Shown: positions 1-9,247 of the stretch, in pieces
Layout of the letters: the number at the start of each line of letters is the position of its first letter
Position numbering within the stretch: the first letter of the stretch is position 1
NCBI GenBank assembly: GCA_938038445.1
Contig: CALHRZ010000003.1
Coordinates: 1-64,000, forward strand
Direction: 5' to 3'
Length of the DNA stretch: 64,000 bases
Origin: an uncultured bacterium
GTDB taxonomy: Bacteria > Verrucomicrobiota > Kiritimatiellia > CAIKKV01
Program-made: the position numbers and the translations under genes
Notes under the pieces: generated by a model
What the model saw: the letters and a program-made list of their open reading frames with translations, nothing else
The model's database searches: none
Told to the model about the DNA's origin: nothing

Positions 1-2
1 CG

Positions 3-1190
3 TCTCGTTTGACGATCCTTGAGCATTGCATGGCGATTGATCTCATTACGACGGGGTGGTTGGGGTTGAAGGGGGAGCAGCGGTGTGTGGGGGTTTATGC
101 ATTGCAACGCGAGACGGGGGAGATTTTTGGGGTTCGGGCGCCTCATACGATTCTTGCGACGGGGGGAGGGGGCAAGGTTTATCTTTACACGAGCAATCCG
201 GACACGGCGACGGCCGACGGGGTGGCGTTGGCGTGGCGGGCGGGGCTTGCGATTGTGAACATGGAGTTCATCCAATTTCATCCGACCTGTTTGTACCATC
301 CTGCGGCGAAGTCATTTCTTTTGAGCGAGGCACTTCGGGGCGAGGGGGCGGAGATTGTGGATGGGGAGGGGCGTCCTTTTTTGAAGGAATACGATTCGCG
401 AGGGGCGTTAGCGCCGCGGGATATTGTGGCCCGCGCTATTGACCGGGAGATGAAGCGGACGGGTGCGCGGTGTGTTTATTTGGACATCCGGCATCGTTCC
501 CGGGCCTTTTTGGTGCGGCGTTTTCCCAACATATATCGGACGTGTCGGCAGTATGGTTTTGATTTGGCCAAGGATTTGGTGCCCGTGGTACCGGCGGCCC
601 ATTATTGTTGCGGCGGCGTGCGTGCGGACGTGGACGGGCGGACGGAGATGGTGGGGTTACACGTGGTGGGCGAGACGGCGTGCACGGGGTTGCACGGGGC
701 GAATCGGCTGGCGAGCAATTCGCTGCTTGAGGCGTTGGTCTGTGCGCGGCGTTTGGCGCGGCGGTTGACGGTGGAGGGGTTGTCGGGCCGGTGGGAGAAG
801 CCGAGTCTGCCGCCGTGGCGGTCTGGGGATGCGGTTCCGGCGGACGAGGCCGTGATGGTGGCGCACAACTGGAACGAGGTACGGACCTGCATGTGGGACT
901 ATGTAGGGATTGTGCGGTCGGACAAACGGCTTGAACGGGCGGAGCGGCGCATTCGGATGTTGCGGGCCGAGATCCGGCAATATTATTTGGACCATTTGGT
1001 GACGGGGGATGTTTTGGAGTTGCGGAATTTGGCGGCGGCGGCCGAGTTAATAGTTCGGAGCGCGCGAAGTCGGCGGGAGAGCCGGGGGCTGCACTATACG
1101 TTGGATTGTCCTGAACCCGACCGGTCGGGACCGCCGCAGGACACGGTGATTACGGATCGTCCGGGCGAAAAGATTGGGCGAATATCTTGA
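3..1190 (+). CDS. nadB: L-aspartate oxidase, 3' part (5' end outside window)
   Basis: Flavoprotein that oxidises L-aspartate to iminoaspartate, the first step of de novo NAD synthesis in the cytoplasm. About 395 residues are visible; the family is usually near 530, so the N-terminal FAD-binding GxGxxG part lies left of the window. Diagnostic NadB/FRD-SDH stretches are present: TSNPDTATADGVALA, MEFIQFHPTCLYHP, LSEALRGEGAEI, LAPRDIVARAID, VPAAHYCCGGVRADVDG and LHGANRLASNSLLEALV. The HPT and PAAHY-GGV pattern and the LASNSLLE end favour NadB over succinate dehydrogenase or fumarate reductase flavoproteins. The C-terminal helical domain ends with a short polar tail. The stop TGA is followed after 12 bases by acn, whose ribosome site overlaps the stop, so these genes are probably cotranscribed. 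No nadA or nadC is visible here. Confidence 0.88.
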   Translation, partial: SRLTILEHCMAIDLITTGWLGLKGEQRCVGVYALQRETGEIFGVRAPHTILATGGGGKVYLYTSNPDTATADGVALAWRAGLAIVNMEFIQFHPTCLYHPAAKSFLLSEALRGEGAEIVDGEGRPFLKEYDSRGALAPRDIVARAIDREMKRTGARCVYLDIRHRSRAFLVRRFPNIYRTCRQYGFDLAKDLVPVVPAAHYCCGGVRADVDGRTEMVGLHVVGETACTGLHGANRLASNSLLEALVCARRLARRLTVEGLSGRWEKPSLPPWRSGDAVPADEAVMVAHNWNEVRTCMWDYVGIVRSDKRLERAERRIRMLRAEIRQYYLDHLVTGDVLELRNLAAAAELIVRSARSRRESRGLHYTLDCPEPDRSGPPQDTVITDRPGEKIGRIS

Positions 1191-1202
1191 GGAGAGGATG
1201 CG

Positions 1203-3140
1203 ATGGGACTGAATGTAACCGAGAAGATTCTTCAGGAGCATTTGGTGGCGGGGCGGTTACGTCCTGGGGAGGAGATTGCGATTCGGATTGATCAGACGCT
1301 GACGCAAGATGCGACGGGGACGATGGCCTTTCTCCAGTTTGAAGCCATGGGGCTTGACCGGGTTCGGAATGAATTGGCCGTCAGTTACGTGGACCACAAC
1401 ACGATTCAGGCGGGGTTTGAGAACGCGGATGATCATCTCTATTTGCAGAGTGTAGCGGCGCGTTATGGGGTTCTTTTTTCGCGGCCGGGCAATGGCATTT
1501 GCCATCAGGTTCATTTGGAGCGGCTTGGGGTGCCGGGCAAGACGTTGTTGGGGGCGGATTCCCACACTCCCACGGCGGGGGGCATTGGGATGCTGGCGAT
1601 TGGGGCAGGGGGGTTGGATGTGGCGGTTGCGATGGCCGGCGGGCCATTTTATCTGACGGCGCCGCAGGTGATTCGGATTTGGCTGACGGGGCGGCTGCGG
1701 CCGTGGGTGACGGCCAAGGACGTGATCTTGAAGGTGCTGGAGCGGTTCACGACCAAGGGGAACGTGGGGTGTGTATTTGAATATGACGGGCCTGGCGTTG
1801 CGACGTTGGATGTCCCGGAGCGGGCGACGATAGCGAACATGGGAGCCGAGTGTGGGGTGACCACCTCGATTTTTCCATCCGACGAACGGACCCGTGCTTT
1901 TTTGCACGCGCAGGGGCGGGAGGAGGTGTGGCGGGAAATTCGGGCCGATTCGGATGCGGAGTACGTTCGGACGGAAGCGATCGATCTTTCCACGTTGGAA
2001 CCGTTGGCGGCGGCTCCCCATTCGCCGGATCGCGTGGTGCCGGTCGCCTCGCTTTCCGGGTTACCGGTCCAGCAGGTTTTGGTAGGTTCCTGCACGAATT
2101 CCTCCTATCGGGATCTTCGGGTTGTTGCGGAGATTCTGCGGGGCCGCAAGGTGCATCCCTCCGTCAGTTTGGGCGTGGCGCCGGGTTCTCGGCAGGTTTT
2201 GGCCATGATTGCTGCGGACGGGACATTGCGGGAGTTGGTGGAGGCGGGGGCGCGGATTTTGGAGAGCGCCTGCGGCTTTTGCATCGGGAACAGTCTATCG
2301 CCGCCGACGGAGGCGGTTTCGCTTCGGACCATCAATCGGAACTTTGAAGGGCGTTCGGGGACGCCGTCGGCGCGCATTTATCTGGTCAGCCCGCCGATTG
2401 CGGCGTTGGCGGCTTTTCGGGGGTGCGTGACCGATCCGTCGGAAGTTCCGGACGTGGCCTATCCTGAGGTTCGGGAGCCCGAGCGGTTTTTTGTGGATGA
2501 CTCCATGTTCATTCGTCCGCCTGAGGAGGGTGCGGGGGTGGCGGTTATTCGAGGGCCGAACATTGGGGAGCCGCCCGTGAATGCGCCATTGCCGATGACG
2601 TTATCGGGGGTGGCGACGATCAAGGTTGGGGACAAGGTTACGACCGATCACATTATGCCGGCGGGGGCGCGGCTTAAGTACCGATCGAACATTCCGGCGT
2701 ATGCCCAGTATGTGTTTGAGCCGTTGGATCCGGGGTTTGCGAAGCGGGCGGCGGCCTATCGGGATCGACATCAGCACAACTTCATCATTGCGGGGGAGAG
2801 TTACGGGCAGGGGTCGAGTCGGGAGCATGCGGCGATTTGTCCGATGTATTTGGGGGTCAAGGGGGTGATTGCGAAGTCCATTGAGCGCATTCATGCGGCG
2901 AATTTGGTGAATTTTGGGATTGTGCCGTTGTATTTTCAGGATCCGAAGGATTACGGTCGGATTGAGGCGGGGGATCATCTGCGGATTGAGGACATTCGGG
3001 AGGTGCTGGAACGGGGGCGTGCGAAGGTTCGGTTGGCGAACGACACGCGGGGGGAGGAGATTCCGCTTCGGGTGGAGCTGACGGAGCGGCAGCGGCGGAT
3101 CGTACTGTCTGGGGGGCTGCTCAACACGGTGCGGCGTTAA
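1203..3140 (+). CDS. acn: Aconitate hydratase (Aquifex-type)
   Basis: Interconverts citrate and isocitrate through a [4Fe-4S] cluster in the TCA cycle. The protein has 645 residues, close to the compact Aquifex-type/mitochondrial-like aconitases and shorter than AcnA (about 890). The cluster cysteines are in place: one in VLVGSCTNSSYRDL near residue 297, two in ESACGFCIGN near residues 357-360. GADSHTPTAGGIGMLAIGAGG near residue 117 and the swivel-domain AGESYGQGSSREHAA are also conserved. The ATG follows a strong GAGGAGAGG site overlapping the nadB stop. The next gene, icd, performs the following reaction 21 bases downstream, so the pair makes a two-step citrate-to-2-oxoglutarate unit. Homoaconitase or isopropylmalate isomerase is less likely because of the adjacent icd and the single-chain domain order. 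Confidence 0.93.
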   Translation: MGLNVTEKILQEHLVAGRLRPGEEIAIRIDQTLTQDATGTMAFLQFEAMGLDRVRNELAVSYVDHNTIQAGFENADDHLYLQSVAARYGVLFSRPGNGICHQVHLERLGVPGKTLLGADSHTPTAGGIGMLAIGAGGLDVAVAMAGGPFYLTAPQVIRIWLTGRLRPWVTAKDVILKVLERFTTKGNVGCVFEYDGPGVATLDVPERATIANMGAECGVTTSIFPSDERTRAFLHAQGREEVWREIRADSDAEYVRTEAIDLSTLEPLAAAPHSPDRVVPVASLSGLPVQQVLVGSCTNSSYRDLRVVAEILRGRKVHPSVSLGVAPGSRQVLAMIAADGTLRELVEAGARILESACGFCIGNSLSPPTEAVSLRTINRNFEGRSGTPSARIYLVSPPIAALAAFRGCVTDPSEVPDVAYPEVREPERFFVDDSMFIRPPEEGAGVAVIRGPNIGEPPVNAPLPMTLSGVATIKVGDKVTTDHIMPAGARLKYRSNIPAYAQYVFEPLDPGFAKRAAAYRDRHQHNFIIAGESYGQGSSREHAAICPMYLGVKGVIAKSIERIHAANLVNFGIVPLYFQDPKDYGRIEAGDHLRIEDIREVLERGRAKVRLANDTRGEEIPLRVELTERQRRIVLSGGLLNTVRR

Positions 3141-3161
3141 TTAGGGGCAAGGAGCGAGGCG

Positions 3162-4421
3162 ATGATGGAGAAGGTAAGGATTCCGGAGGACGGGTTTCCG
3201 ATTCAGATGGGGCCGGACGGGGTGTTGCGGGTTCCGGATCGGCCGATTATTCCTTACATAGAGGGCGACGGCATTGGGCCGGACATTACGCGGGCGGCGC
3301 TGTTGGTTTGGAATGCGGCGGTGGAGAAGGCGTATGGGGGACGGCGGCGGGTGGCGTGGATGGAGGTGTATGCGGGGGAGAAGGCGAACGCGGTGTATGG
3401 GCAGCCGGTGTGGTTGCCTGGGGAGACGTTGGAGGCGTGCCGGAAGTTTTTGGTTTCGATCAAGGGGCCGCTGACCACGCCGGTCGGGGGTGGCATTCGG
3501 AGTTTGAATGTTGCGCTTCGGCAGGAGTTGGATCTCTATGTTTGTTTACGGCCGGTGCGGTGGTATGAGGGGGTGCCGTCTCCGGTCCGCCATCCTGAGT
3601 GGACGGACATGGTGATTTTTCGGGAGAACTCCGAGGACATTTATGCGGGGATCGAGTGGCCCGCGGGGAGTCCGGAGGTGCGGCGGGTGATACAGTTTTT
3701 GCGGGAGGAGATGGGGGTACGGAAGATTCGGTTTCCGGAGAGTTCGGGGATTGGGATCAAGCCGATCAGCGAGGAGGGGACGCGGCGGTTGGTTCGGGCG
3801 GCGATTCGGTATGCGCTGCGTGAGAACCGGCCGTCGGTGACGCTGGTGCACAAAGGCAACATCATGAAGTATACGGAGGGGGCGTTTCGCGAGTGGGGGT
3901 ATGCGGTGGCGCGGGAAGAGTTTGGGGCGGAACCGTTGGATGGGGGTCCATGGTTACGGGTTTCGAATCCGTCGGGGGGCGGTGTGGTGGTGAAGGATTG
4001 TTTGGCCGACGCGTTTCTCCAACAGATTTTGATGCGGCCGGGCGACTATTCCGTGATTGCGACGCCGAATTTGAACGGGGATTACATATCCGACGCTCTG
4101 GCGGCCTGCGTGGGTGGGATCGGCATAGCGCCGGGCGCGAACATCAATTACGAGACGGGGGCGGCGTGTTTCGAGGCGACGCATGGCACGGCGCCGAAGT
4201 ATGCGGGGTTGGACAAAGTGAATCCGGGTTCCCTGATTTTGTCGGGGGAGATGATGTTTCGGTATCTTGGTTGGCGGGAGGCGGCCGATCGGATTGTGAA
4301 GGGGATGACGGGTGCGATTCGTGCTGGCCGGGTCACGTATGATTTTGCGCGGCTGATGGAGGGGGCTCAGGAGGTGAGTTGTTCGGCATTTGCCCGGGAG
4401 GTTGTGGCCTGGATGGAATAA
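3162..4421 (+). CDS. icd: Isocitrate dehydrogenase (NADP-type, Icd family)
   Basis: Oxidatively decarboxylates isocitrate to 2-oxoglutarate. At 419 residues it matches the E. coli-type homodimeric enzyme (416). Landmarks are [15 protein letters not shown] near the start, [21 protein letters not shown], the substrate-contact [36 protein letters not shown], the metal/coenzyme segment [19 protein letters not shown] and [20 protein letters not shown]. The start is one of two adjacent ATG codons (3162 or 3165) after AAGGAGCGAGG. It is the last gene before the promoter-like site and tRNA that begin the tuf operon. Coenzyme choice was not tested residue by residue; NADP is inferred from overall resemblance to the E. 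coli enzyme. Confidence 0.93.
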   Translation: MMEKVRIPEDGFPIQMGPDGVLRVPDRPIIPYIEGDGIGPDITRAALLVWNAAVEKAYGGRRRVAWMEVYAGEKANAVYGQPVWLPGETLEACRKFLVSIKGPLTTPVGGGIRSLNVALRQELDLYVCLRPVRWYEGVPSPVRHPEWTDMVIFRENSEDIYAGIEWPAGSPEVRRVIQFLREEMGVRKIRFPESSGIGIKPISEEGTRRLVRAAIRYALRENRPSVTLVHKGNIMKYTEGAFREWGYAVAREEFGAEPLDGGPWLRVSNPSGGGVVVKDCLADAFLQQILMRPGDYSVIATPNLNGDYISDALAACVGGIGIAPGANINYETGAACFEATHGTAPKYAGLDKVNPGSLILSGEMMFRYLGWREAADRIVKGMTGAIRAGRVTYDFARLMEGAQEVSCSAFAREVVAWME

Positions 4422-4436
4422 AAAAATCGAAAAATT

Positions 4437-4464
4437 TTGACATTGGCATGGAATTTGTTATCGT
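4437..4464 (+). promoter_or_regulatory. Sigma-70-like promoter for the tRNA-Thr/tuf operon
   Basis: A perfect -35 TTGACA (4437-4442) is separated by 16 bases from a weaker -10 TATCGT (4459-4464) in an AT-rich patch directly after icd. Transcription would start near 4470, leaving an untranslated leader of roughly 135 bases before the tRNA. That leader holds a possible hairpin (ACGGG pairing with CCCGT around 4562-4585, T-rich loop) but no ORF. Placement at the head of a long operon supports it; the weak -10 limits confidence. Confidence 0.5.
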
Positions 4465-4606
4465 ATTGTGCTTTTCCGAATCCGGAGAGTGTGCTGGGTT
4501 TGGAAGGGGAAAAACCGAAAGACACCGTTGAGAGACTTTCTTCCGGTGGGGGAGAAAGGGACGGGGTTTTTTGCTTTCCCGTGAGCCGCGAACGCGGAGG
4601 AGCGAG

Positions 4607-4682
4607 GCCCATGTAGCTCAGTTGGCAGAGCACGTCCTTGGTAAGGACGAGGCCAGCGGTTCGATCCCGCTCATGGGCTCCA
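4607..4682 (+). tRNA. tRNA-Thr (anticodon GGU)
   Basis: A full cloverleaf can be folded by eye. The acceptor stem GCCCATG pairs with CATGGGC, the D-arm is GCTC/GAGC, the anticodon stem is CGTCC/GGACG around loop TTGGTAA (anticodon GGT), and the T-arm is AGCGG/CCGCT with TTCGATC. The discriminator is T and the CCA end is encoded. It lies 67 bases before tuf, the same tRNA-Thr/tuf linkage seen in many bacteria, and is presumably processed from the tuf transcript. Confidence 0.96.
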
Positions 4683-4749
4683 GAGGGAGTCTGGCGGGCG
4701 CGAACGAACTTTAGGATGCAACAGGGAGAACAGAGAGGAGAAGTTGGAC

Positions 4750-5958
4750 ATGGCAAAGGAAGTATTTGAACGGACGAAGCCGCACGTTAATGTCGGGACG
4801 ATCGGCCATGTGGATCACGGAAAGACGACTTTGACGGCGGCGATTACGCGGGTGCAGTCGCTGAAGGGTTTGGCGAATTACGTATCGTACGATCAAGTGG
4901 CGAAGGCATCGGAGTCCCAGGGCCGTCGGGATCCGACGAAGATTTTGACGATTGCGACGTCGCACGTGGAGTACAGCACGGAGAAGCGGCATTATGCGCA
5001 CGTGGACTGCCCGGGCCATGCGGACTACATCAAGAACATGATTACCGGCGCGGCGCAGATGGACGGTGCGATTTTGGTGGTGAGCGCGGTGGATGGTCCG
5101 ATGCCTCAGACGCGCGAGCACATTCTGCTTTCCCGGCAGGTTGGGGTTCCGCGGATTGTGGTTTTTCTGAACAAGGTGGATTTGGTGGATGATCCGGAGT
5201 TGCTGGACCTGGTTGAGATGGAGGTTCGGGAACTGTTGAACAAGTATGGGTTTCCGGGGGATGAGACGCCGGTTGTGCGCGGCAACTCCCTGGCGGCGAG
5301 TCAGGCGGCTTCGGCGGACGATCCGGCCTGCAAGTGCATCAATGAGCTGATGGATGCGCTGGACAGTTTCATACCGGAGCCGGTGCGGATTTTGGACCAG
5401 GCGTTTCTGATGCCGATTGAGGACGTTTTTTCGATTGAGGGTCGCGGGACGGTGGTGACGGGTCGGATCGAGCGGGGCGTGATCAAAGTGGGGGACGAAG
5501 TCGAGATTGTGGGGCTTCGGCCGACTCAGAAGACGACGGCGACGGGCGTTGAAATGTTTCGGAAGGTGCTTCAGCAGGGGCAAGCGGGGGACAACGTTGG
5601 GGTGTTGCTTCGGGGCACGAAGAAGGAAGAAGTGGAGCGCGGCCAGGTTCTTGCGAAGCCGGGTTCCATCACGCCGCACACGCGGTTCAAGTGCGAGGTT
5701 TATGTGTTGAGCAAGGAAGAAGGCGGACGGCACACGCCCTTTTTCAAAGGGTATCGGCCGCAGTTTTATTTCCGGACGACGGACGTGACGGGCGACATCA
5801 CTCTGCCGGAGGGTGTGGAGATGGTGAAGCCTGGGGACAACGTGTCGATGGAAGTGAAGCTCATTCAGCCGGTGGCCATGGAGAAGACGATGCGGTTTGC
5901 GATTCGGGAAGGTGGCCGTACCGTTGGGGCGGGGACCGTGACGGAAATTCTGGAATAG
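4750..5958 (+). CDS. tuf: Elongation factor Tu with an altered switch I
   Basis: GTPase that delivers aminoacyl-tRNA to the ribosome. It has 402 residues from the ATG at 4750, chosen because AGGAG sits 9 bases upstream and the product starts [16 protein letters not shown]; an in-frame TTG at 4744 is less likely. G1 GHVDHGKT (19-26), G3 DCPGH (86-90) and G4 NKVD are standard. The G2/switch I loop is not: where EF-Tu normally has the ARGITINTAHVEY type, this protein reads [17 protein letters not shown], about five residues longer and without RGITI, though the Mg-coordinating Thr is kept (Thr67). EF-G in this window keeps RGITI. Domains 2 and 3 are ordinary, including [20 protein letters not shown]. 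It is the only tuf seen here; none lies between fusA and rpsJ. Confidence 0.96.
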   Translation: MAKEVFERTKPHVNVGTIGHVDHGKTTLTAAITRVQSLKGLANYVSYDQVAKASESQGRRDPTKILTIATSHVEYSTEKRHYAHVDCPGHADYIKNMITGAAQMDGAILVVSAVDGPMPQTREHILLSRQVGVPRIVVFLNKVDLVDDPELLDLVEMEVRELLNKYGFPGDETPVVRGNSLAASQAASADDPACKCINELMDALDSFIPEPVRILDQAFLMPIEDVFSIEGRGTVVTGRIERGVIKVGDEVEIVGLRPTQKTTATGVEMFRKVLQQGQAGDNVGVLLRGTKKEEVERGQVLAKPGSITPHTRFKCEVYVLSKEEGGRHTPFFKGYRPQFYFRTTDVTGDITLPEGVEMVKPGDNVSMEVKLIQPVAMEKTMRFAIREGGRTVGAGTVTEILE

Positions 5959-6029
5959 GGTTATGGCAGGCACTGGGCACTTTCTCCGCGGGAGGGGGTG
6001 CGCAGGTCCTGAGACTGGGGGATGGAACG

Positions 6030-6182
6030 ATGCCTCGAGAACTCGTCATTCTGGCGTGTACGGAGTGCAAGCGCCGGAACTACACGACGACGAAGAACAA
6101 GCGCCTGACGCCGGACCGGCTTGAGGTGAAAAAGTTTTGTCGCTTCGACCGCACGCACACCTTGCATCGCGAGACGAAGTGA
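6030..6182 (+). CDS. rpmG: 50S ribosomal protein L33
   Basis: Small zinc-ribbon-like protein of the large subunit near the E site. The 50-residue product has the family core, with [11 protein letters not shown] and the ending HTLHRETK. Cys10 and Cys13 form the first CxxC pair. The second pair is broken: Cys37 is followed three residues later by Asp40 where Cys-containing forms have the fourth cysteine, so zinc binding is doubtful. The ATG at 6030 follows GGGGGATGG-like sequence 71 bases after tuf. The order tuf, rpmG, tRNA-Trp, secE is a common arrangement. Confidence 0.92.
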   Translation: MPRELVILACTECKRRNYTTTKNKRLTPDRLEVKKFCRFDRTHTLHRETK

Positions 6183-6199
6183 GTGGGAAACGCGGAGAC

Positions 6200-6275
6200 A
6201 GGTCAGTAGCTCAATTGGCAGAGCACCGGTCTCCAAAACCGGTGGTTGGGGGTTCGATTCCCTCCTGACCTGCCA
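6200..6275 (+). tRNA. tRNA-Trp (anticodon CCA)
   Basis: The cloverleaf has acceptor stem AGGTCAG/CTGACCT, D-arm GCTC/GAGC, anticodon stem CCGGT/ACCGG with loop CTCCAAA (anticodon CCA), T-arm GGGGG/CCCTC with one wobble-type mismatch, discriminator G and an encoded CCA. It lies between rpmG and secE, its frequent position, and should be excised from the operon transcript. Confidence 0.95.
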
Positions 6276-6296
6276 ACCCCCGCGCGAAGGGACGTC

Positions 6297-6500
6297 ATGA
6301 AGGACAAGGTGAAACTGTGGGTCGGAAAGGTGGTGACGTTTGGGGCCGAGGTCCGGATGGAGGTTGTGAAGTCCACGTGGCCTTCCCGTGCGGAGTTGAT
6401 TGAGTCCACCGTGGTGATTCTCTTGTCCGTTGTGGTCTTGAGTCTTTTTGTGGGTGTGAGCGACGGGCTCATCAGTTTTTTGGTCAAACGGCTGTTTTAG
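6297..6500 (+). CDS. secE: Preprotein translocase subunit SecE
   Basis: Essential clamp subunit of the SecYEG protein-conducting channel. The 67-residue product is the short single-helix form: an amphipathic cytoplasmic part carrying the family motif EVVKSTWPSRAEL (about residues 22-34), then one membrane segment (STVVILLSVVVLSLFVGVSD). The ATG at 6297 lies 21 bases after tRNA-Trp with GAAGGGA upstream. nusG follows after 16 bases, the usual pairing. Confidence 0.93.
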   Translation: MKDKVKLWVGKVVTFGAEVRMEVVKSTWPSRAELIESTVVILLSVVVLSLFVGVSDGLISFLVKRLF

Positions 6501-6516
6501 GCGGGGGTGGGAAGGG

Positions 6517-7068
6517 ATGAAAAAGGAGTGGTTTGTCCTCCAGGCGTTGACGGGTCAGGAGCAGAAGGCCCGGGACAGCATTTTGAAGCGGCGGGTGGTG
6601 GAGGAAATGGAGCCCTACGTGGACGAGGTGGTGATTCCGACGGAGAAGGTTACGGAGGTCAAGAAGGGGGTGAAGCGGACGATTAACCGCAAATTTTTCC
6701 CGGGGTATCTTCTGGCCCATTTGGCGTTGTATCAAGAGGACGGCAAGCTGAACGAGAAGGTGTGGTATTTCATTCGGGAGACGCCGGGCATCATCGGGTT
6801 TATTGGGGGGAACGAACGGCCGGTTCCGCTTTCGGACGATGAGGTGGCGACGATCTTTCATCAGGCGGAGGATCGGCAGACGAAGCCGAAGCCGAAGGTT
6901 CAGTTTGAGAAAGGGGAGACGGTCAAGATAACGGACGGGCCGTTCATGAATTTCACGGGGACGATCGACGAAGTGGATCCGGAGCGGGGTCGGCTGAAGA
7001 TTTCCGTGGCCATTTTCGGGCGGTCGGCTCCGGTGGAACTGGAGTATTGGCAGGTGGAACGGGCCTGA
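6517..7068 (+). CDS. nusG: Transcription termination/antitermination protein NusG
   Basis: Binds RNA polymerase and couples it to Rho or to the ribosome through S10. The 183-residue product has the NGN domain at the N-terminus (EWFVLQALTGQEQKARDSI) and a C-terminal KOW domain beginning EKGETVKITDGPFMNFTGTI and ending VELEYWQVE. Length matches E. coli NusG (181). The ATG at 6517 follows GGGAAGGG. An 81-base gap separates it from rplK; this is where an L1-binding operator would be expected, but I could not identify one by eye. Confidence 0.95.
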   Translation: MKKEWFVLQALTGQEQKARDSILKRRVVEEMEPYVDEVVIPTEKVTEVKKGVKRTINRKFFPGYLLAHLALYQEDGKLNEKVWYFIRETPGIIGFIGGNERPVPLSDDEVATIFHQAEDRQTKPKPKVQFEKGETVKITDGPFMNFTGTIDEVDPERGRLKISVAIFGRSAPVELEYWQVERA

Positions 7069-7149
7069 CTGGTTGGTCGGGTCTCAACCGGGCCGGCGGG
7101 AGCGGACGACGCGACGCGGAGGACCGGCGGCCCAGAGCAAGGACGCGTT

Positions 7150-7575
7150 ATGGCGAAAAAAGTTACGGGAAGAGTCAAATTGCAGATTCCTGCGGGGCAG
7201 GCCAATCCGGCGCCGCCGGTAGGTCCGGCTCTTGGCCAGCATGGCGTGAACATCATGGAGTTCTGCAAGAAGTTCAACGCGGAGACCCAGTCGTTGGCGG
7301 GGCTGGTGGTTCCGGTTGTGATTACGATATATCAAGATCGGTCGTTCACGTTTGTGACGAAGAGTCCGCCGGCTTCCTCCCTTTTGAAACGGGCTGCGGG
7401 GCTGGCGAAGGGGTCTGGGGTACCGAATCGGGACAAGGTGGGGAAGGTGACGCGGGAGCAGATTCGGGAGATTGCCCGGATGAAGGGGAAGGATTTGAAT
7501 GCGGCCGATGAGGAGGCCGCGATGCGGATGATTGAAGGAACCGCCCGCAGCATGGGCATTGAGGTGGTGGGGTAA
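7150..7575 (+). CDS. rplK: 50S ribosomal protein L11
   Basis: Component of the GTPase-associated centre that binds 23S rRNA near the thiostrepton site. The 141 residues match the family length. The N-terminal domain has [22 protein letters not shown], with the flexible proline-rich switch, followed by [13 protein letters not shown]. The C-terminal rRNA-binding domain contains [14 protein letters not shown], and RKGKDLNA-type sequence is replaced here by [14 protein letters not shown]. It heads the L11-L1-L10-L12 block with a 3-base gap to rplA. Confidence 0.97.
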   Translation: MAKKVTGRVKLQIPAGQANPAPPVGPALGQHGVNIMEFCKKFNAETQSLAGLVVPVVITIYQDRSFTFVTKSPPASSLLKRAAGLAKGSGVPNRDKVGKVTREQIREIARMKGKDLNAADEEAAMRMIEGTARSMGIEVVG

Positions 7576-7578
7576 GCC

Positions 7579-8262
7579 ATGCCGAAGCACGGAAAGAAAT
7601 ATCGGGCGGTCAAGGCGAAAGCGGAGAATCGTCTGTACGAACTGGAGGAGGCGATTGCCTTTTTGAAGGCGAATCGGGTGGCGAAGTTCGATGAGACGGC
7701 GGAGATTCATTTTCGGCTGGGGGTGGACCCAAAGAAGACGGACCAGACGGTTCGGGGGACGGTGGCCTTACCGCATGGGACAGGCAAGAAGGTTCGGGTG
7801 GTGGTGTTCGCGTCGGGGCCGGCGGCGGATGCGGCTCGGGAAGCGGGGGCGGACGTTGTGGGGCTTGACGATCTGGTGGAAAAGGTTCGTGGGGGGTGGA
7901 CGGACTTTGACGTGGCGATTGCGACGCAGGAAGCGATGAAGACGGTTCGGACGTTGGGGAAAGTGTTGGGGCCGCGGGGGTTGATGCCGAATCCGAAGAC
8001 GGGGACTGTGACCGACGATACGGGGGCGGCCGTTCGGCAGTGCAAGGCGGGGCGGGTGGAGTTTCGGATGGATCGTCACGGCAACGTGGGGGTTCCGTTT
8101 GGGAAGCTATCGTTTGAGACGAAGGCGCTGGTGGAGAATGCGGAGGCGGTGATTGCCGCGCTCAGGGCCGCCCGGCCTGCCTCAGCCAAGGGTGTGTTTC
8201 TGAAGCGGACGACCGTGACGTCGACCATGGGCGTCGGGTTGCGTGTCAACGTACGCGACTGA
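7579..8262 (+). CDS. rplA: 50S ribosomal protein L1
   Basis: L1-stalk protein involved in release of deacylated tRNA, and in many bacteria the repressor of its own operon. It has 227 residues, typical for the family. Recognisable parts are [14 protein letters not shown], the [16 protein letters not shown] segment, GRVLGPRG-type sequence present as [19 protein letters not shown], and the ending [14 protein letters not shown]. It starts 3 bases after rplK, so it is probably translationally coupled to it. Confidence 0.96.
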   Translation: MPKHGKKYRAVKAKAENRLYELEEAIAFLKANRVAKFDETAEIHFRLGVDPKKTDQTVRGTVALPHGTGKKVRVVVFASGPAADAAREAGADVVGLDDLVEKVRGGWTDFDVAIATQEAMKTVRTLGKVLGPRGLMPNPKTGTVTDDTGAAVRQCKAGRVEFRMDRHGNVGVPFGKLSFETKALVENAEAVIAALRAARPASAKGVFLKRTTVTSTMGVGLRVNVRD

Positions 8263-8281
8263 AGAAGGGAAGCCGAAGTCC

Positions 8282-8812
8282 ATGAGACCGGAAAAGACGG
8301 CGATACTGAATGAAATACGGGAAAAGGCGGAGCGATCGGCCTTTCTGTTTCTGGCCAATTATCATGGGATGAGCGTGGAGCAGAGCACGGCGTTCAAGGC
8401 GGCGCTGCGTCCGGCGAGCGCCCGCATGGTAGTGGTCAAGAACCGGCTGTTGCGGATTGTGTGCCGGGAGAAGGGATGGACGGCGCTGGAGCCTTTCCTC
8501 AAGCGTGGAACGGCGATGATCGTCGGTACGGACCCGGTGGAGGCGGCGAAGGTGCTGCAGAAGTTCCGGGCGGATCCGGCGAATCAGAAGCGGCCGGAGC
8601 CGAAGGGGGGGGTTTTGGGGGCGCAAGTTCTTTCGGCTTTGGATATTGAGCGGCTGGCGACGATTCCGCCGCGGCCGGTTTTATACGGGCAGTTAGCGGG
8701 TGCGCTGGCGGCTCCGATGGCGGGTCTGGTGGGTGTGATGACTCGGAAGTTGGGAAGTTTGGTACAGGTGTTGAAAGCGGCTGCCGAGAAGAAGGCGGCC
8801 CAAGCGGCGTAA
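8282..8812 (+). CDS. rplJ: 50S ribosomal protein L10
   Basis: Forms the base of the L7/L12 stalk. It has 176 residues from ATG 8282, which has GAAGGGAAG upstream; an upstream GTG at 8243 would overlap rplA and is rejected. The N-terminal rRNA-binding part includes [12 protein letters not shown] and VVKNRLLR, and the C-terminal helix that recruits L12 dimers is [20 protein letters not shown]. The C-terminus is lysine/alanine-rich. rplL follows after 19 bases. Confidence 0.95.
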   Translation: MRPEKTAILNEIREKAERSAFLFLANYHGMSVEQSTAFKAALRPASARMVVVKNRLLRIVCREKGWTALEPFLKRGTAMIVGTDPVEAAKVLQKFRADPANQKRPEPKGGVLGAQVLSALDIERLATIPPRPVLYGQLAGALAAPMAGLVGVMTRKLGSLVQVLKAAAEKKAAQAA

Positions 8813-8831
8813 CGGAAGAGGAGAAACGACC

Positions 8832-9236
8832 ATGTCGGAAGAAGTGAAACTCGAAGGCAAGATGCTGGAATTCGTCGAATACATCGAGAAGATGTCGGTG
8901 CTTGAGCTCTCGCAACTCGTCAAGGCGCTGGAGCAGCGTTTGGGGGTATCGGCGGCGGCGCCCGTCATGGTGGCGGCCGGTGCGCCGGCGGCGGGGGGTG
9001 GTGCGGCGCCGGCGGCGGAGGAGAAGACGGAGTTTACCGTCATTTTGGCCAATGCGGGCGCGAACAAGATCAACGTGATCAAGGAAGTTCGGGCCATCAC
9101 GGGGTTGGGGTTGAAGGAGTCGAAGGATCTGGTCGAGGGGGCGCCGAAGCCGGTGAAGGAGGGGGTTTCGAAGGAGGAGGCTCAAAAGATCAAGGAAGCT
9201 CTGGAGAAGGCCGGCGCGAAAGTTGAATTGAAGTAA
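8832..9236 (+). CDS. rplL: 50S ribosomal protein L7/L12
   Basis: Stalk protein that recruits translational GTPases. It has 134 residues, slightly longer than the usual 120-125. The N-terminal dimerisation part (about 1-50, [14 protein letters not shown]) leads to an Ala/Gly/Pro-rich hinge (about 50-70) and the C-terminal domain with [19 protein letters not shown] and [20 protein letters not shown] strong AGAGGAGAAA site precedes ATG 8832, in keeping with the high demand for this multi-copy protein. Confidence 0.96.
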   Translation: MSEEVKLEGKMLEFVEYIEKMSVLELSQLVKALEQRLGVSAAAPVMVAAGAPAAGGGAAPAAEEKTEFTVILANAGANKINVIKEVRAITGLGLKESKDLVEGAPKPVKEGVSKEEAQKIKEALEKAGAKVELK

Positions 9237-9247
9237 CGGAATGGTGG

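Noticed and set aside
4903-4974. Frameshift pair explaining the odd EF-Tu switch I
   Set aside because: Reading the neighbouring frames over this stretch does not restore RGITI, and the flanking sequence continues cleanly in one frame.
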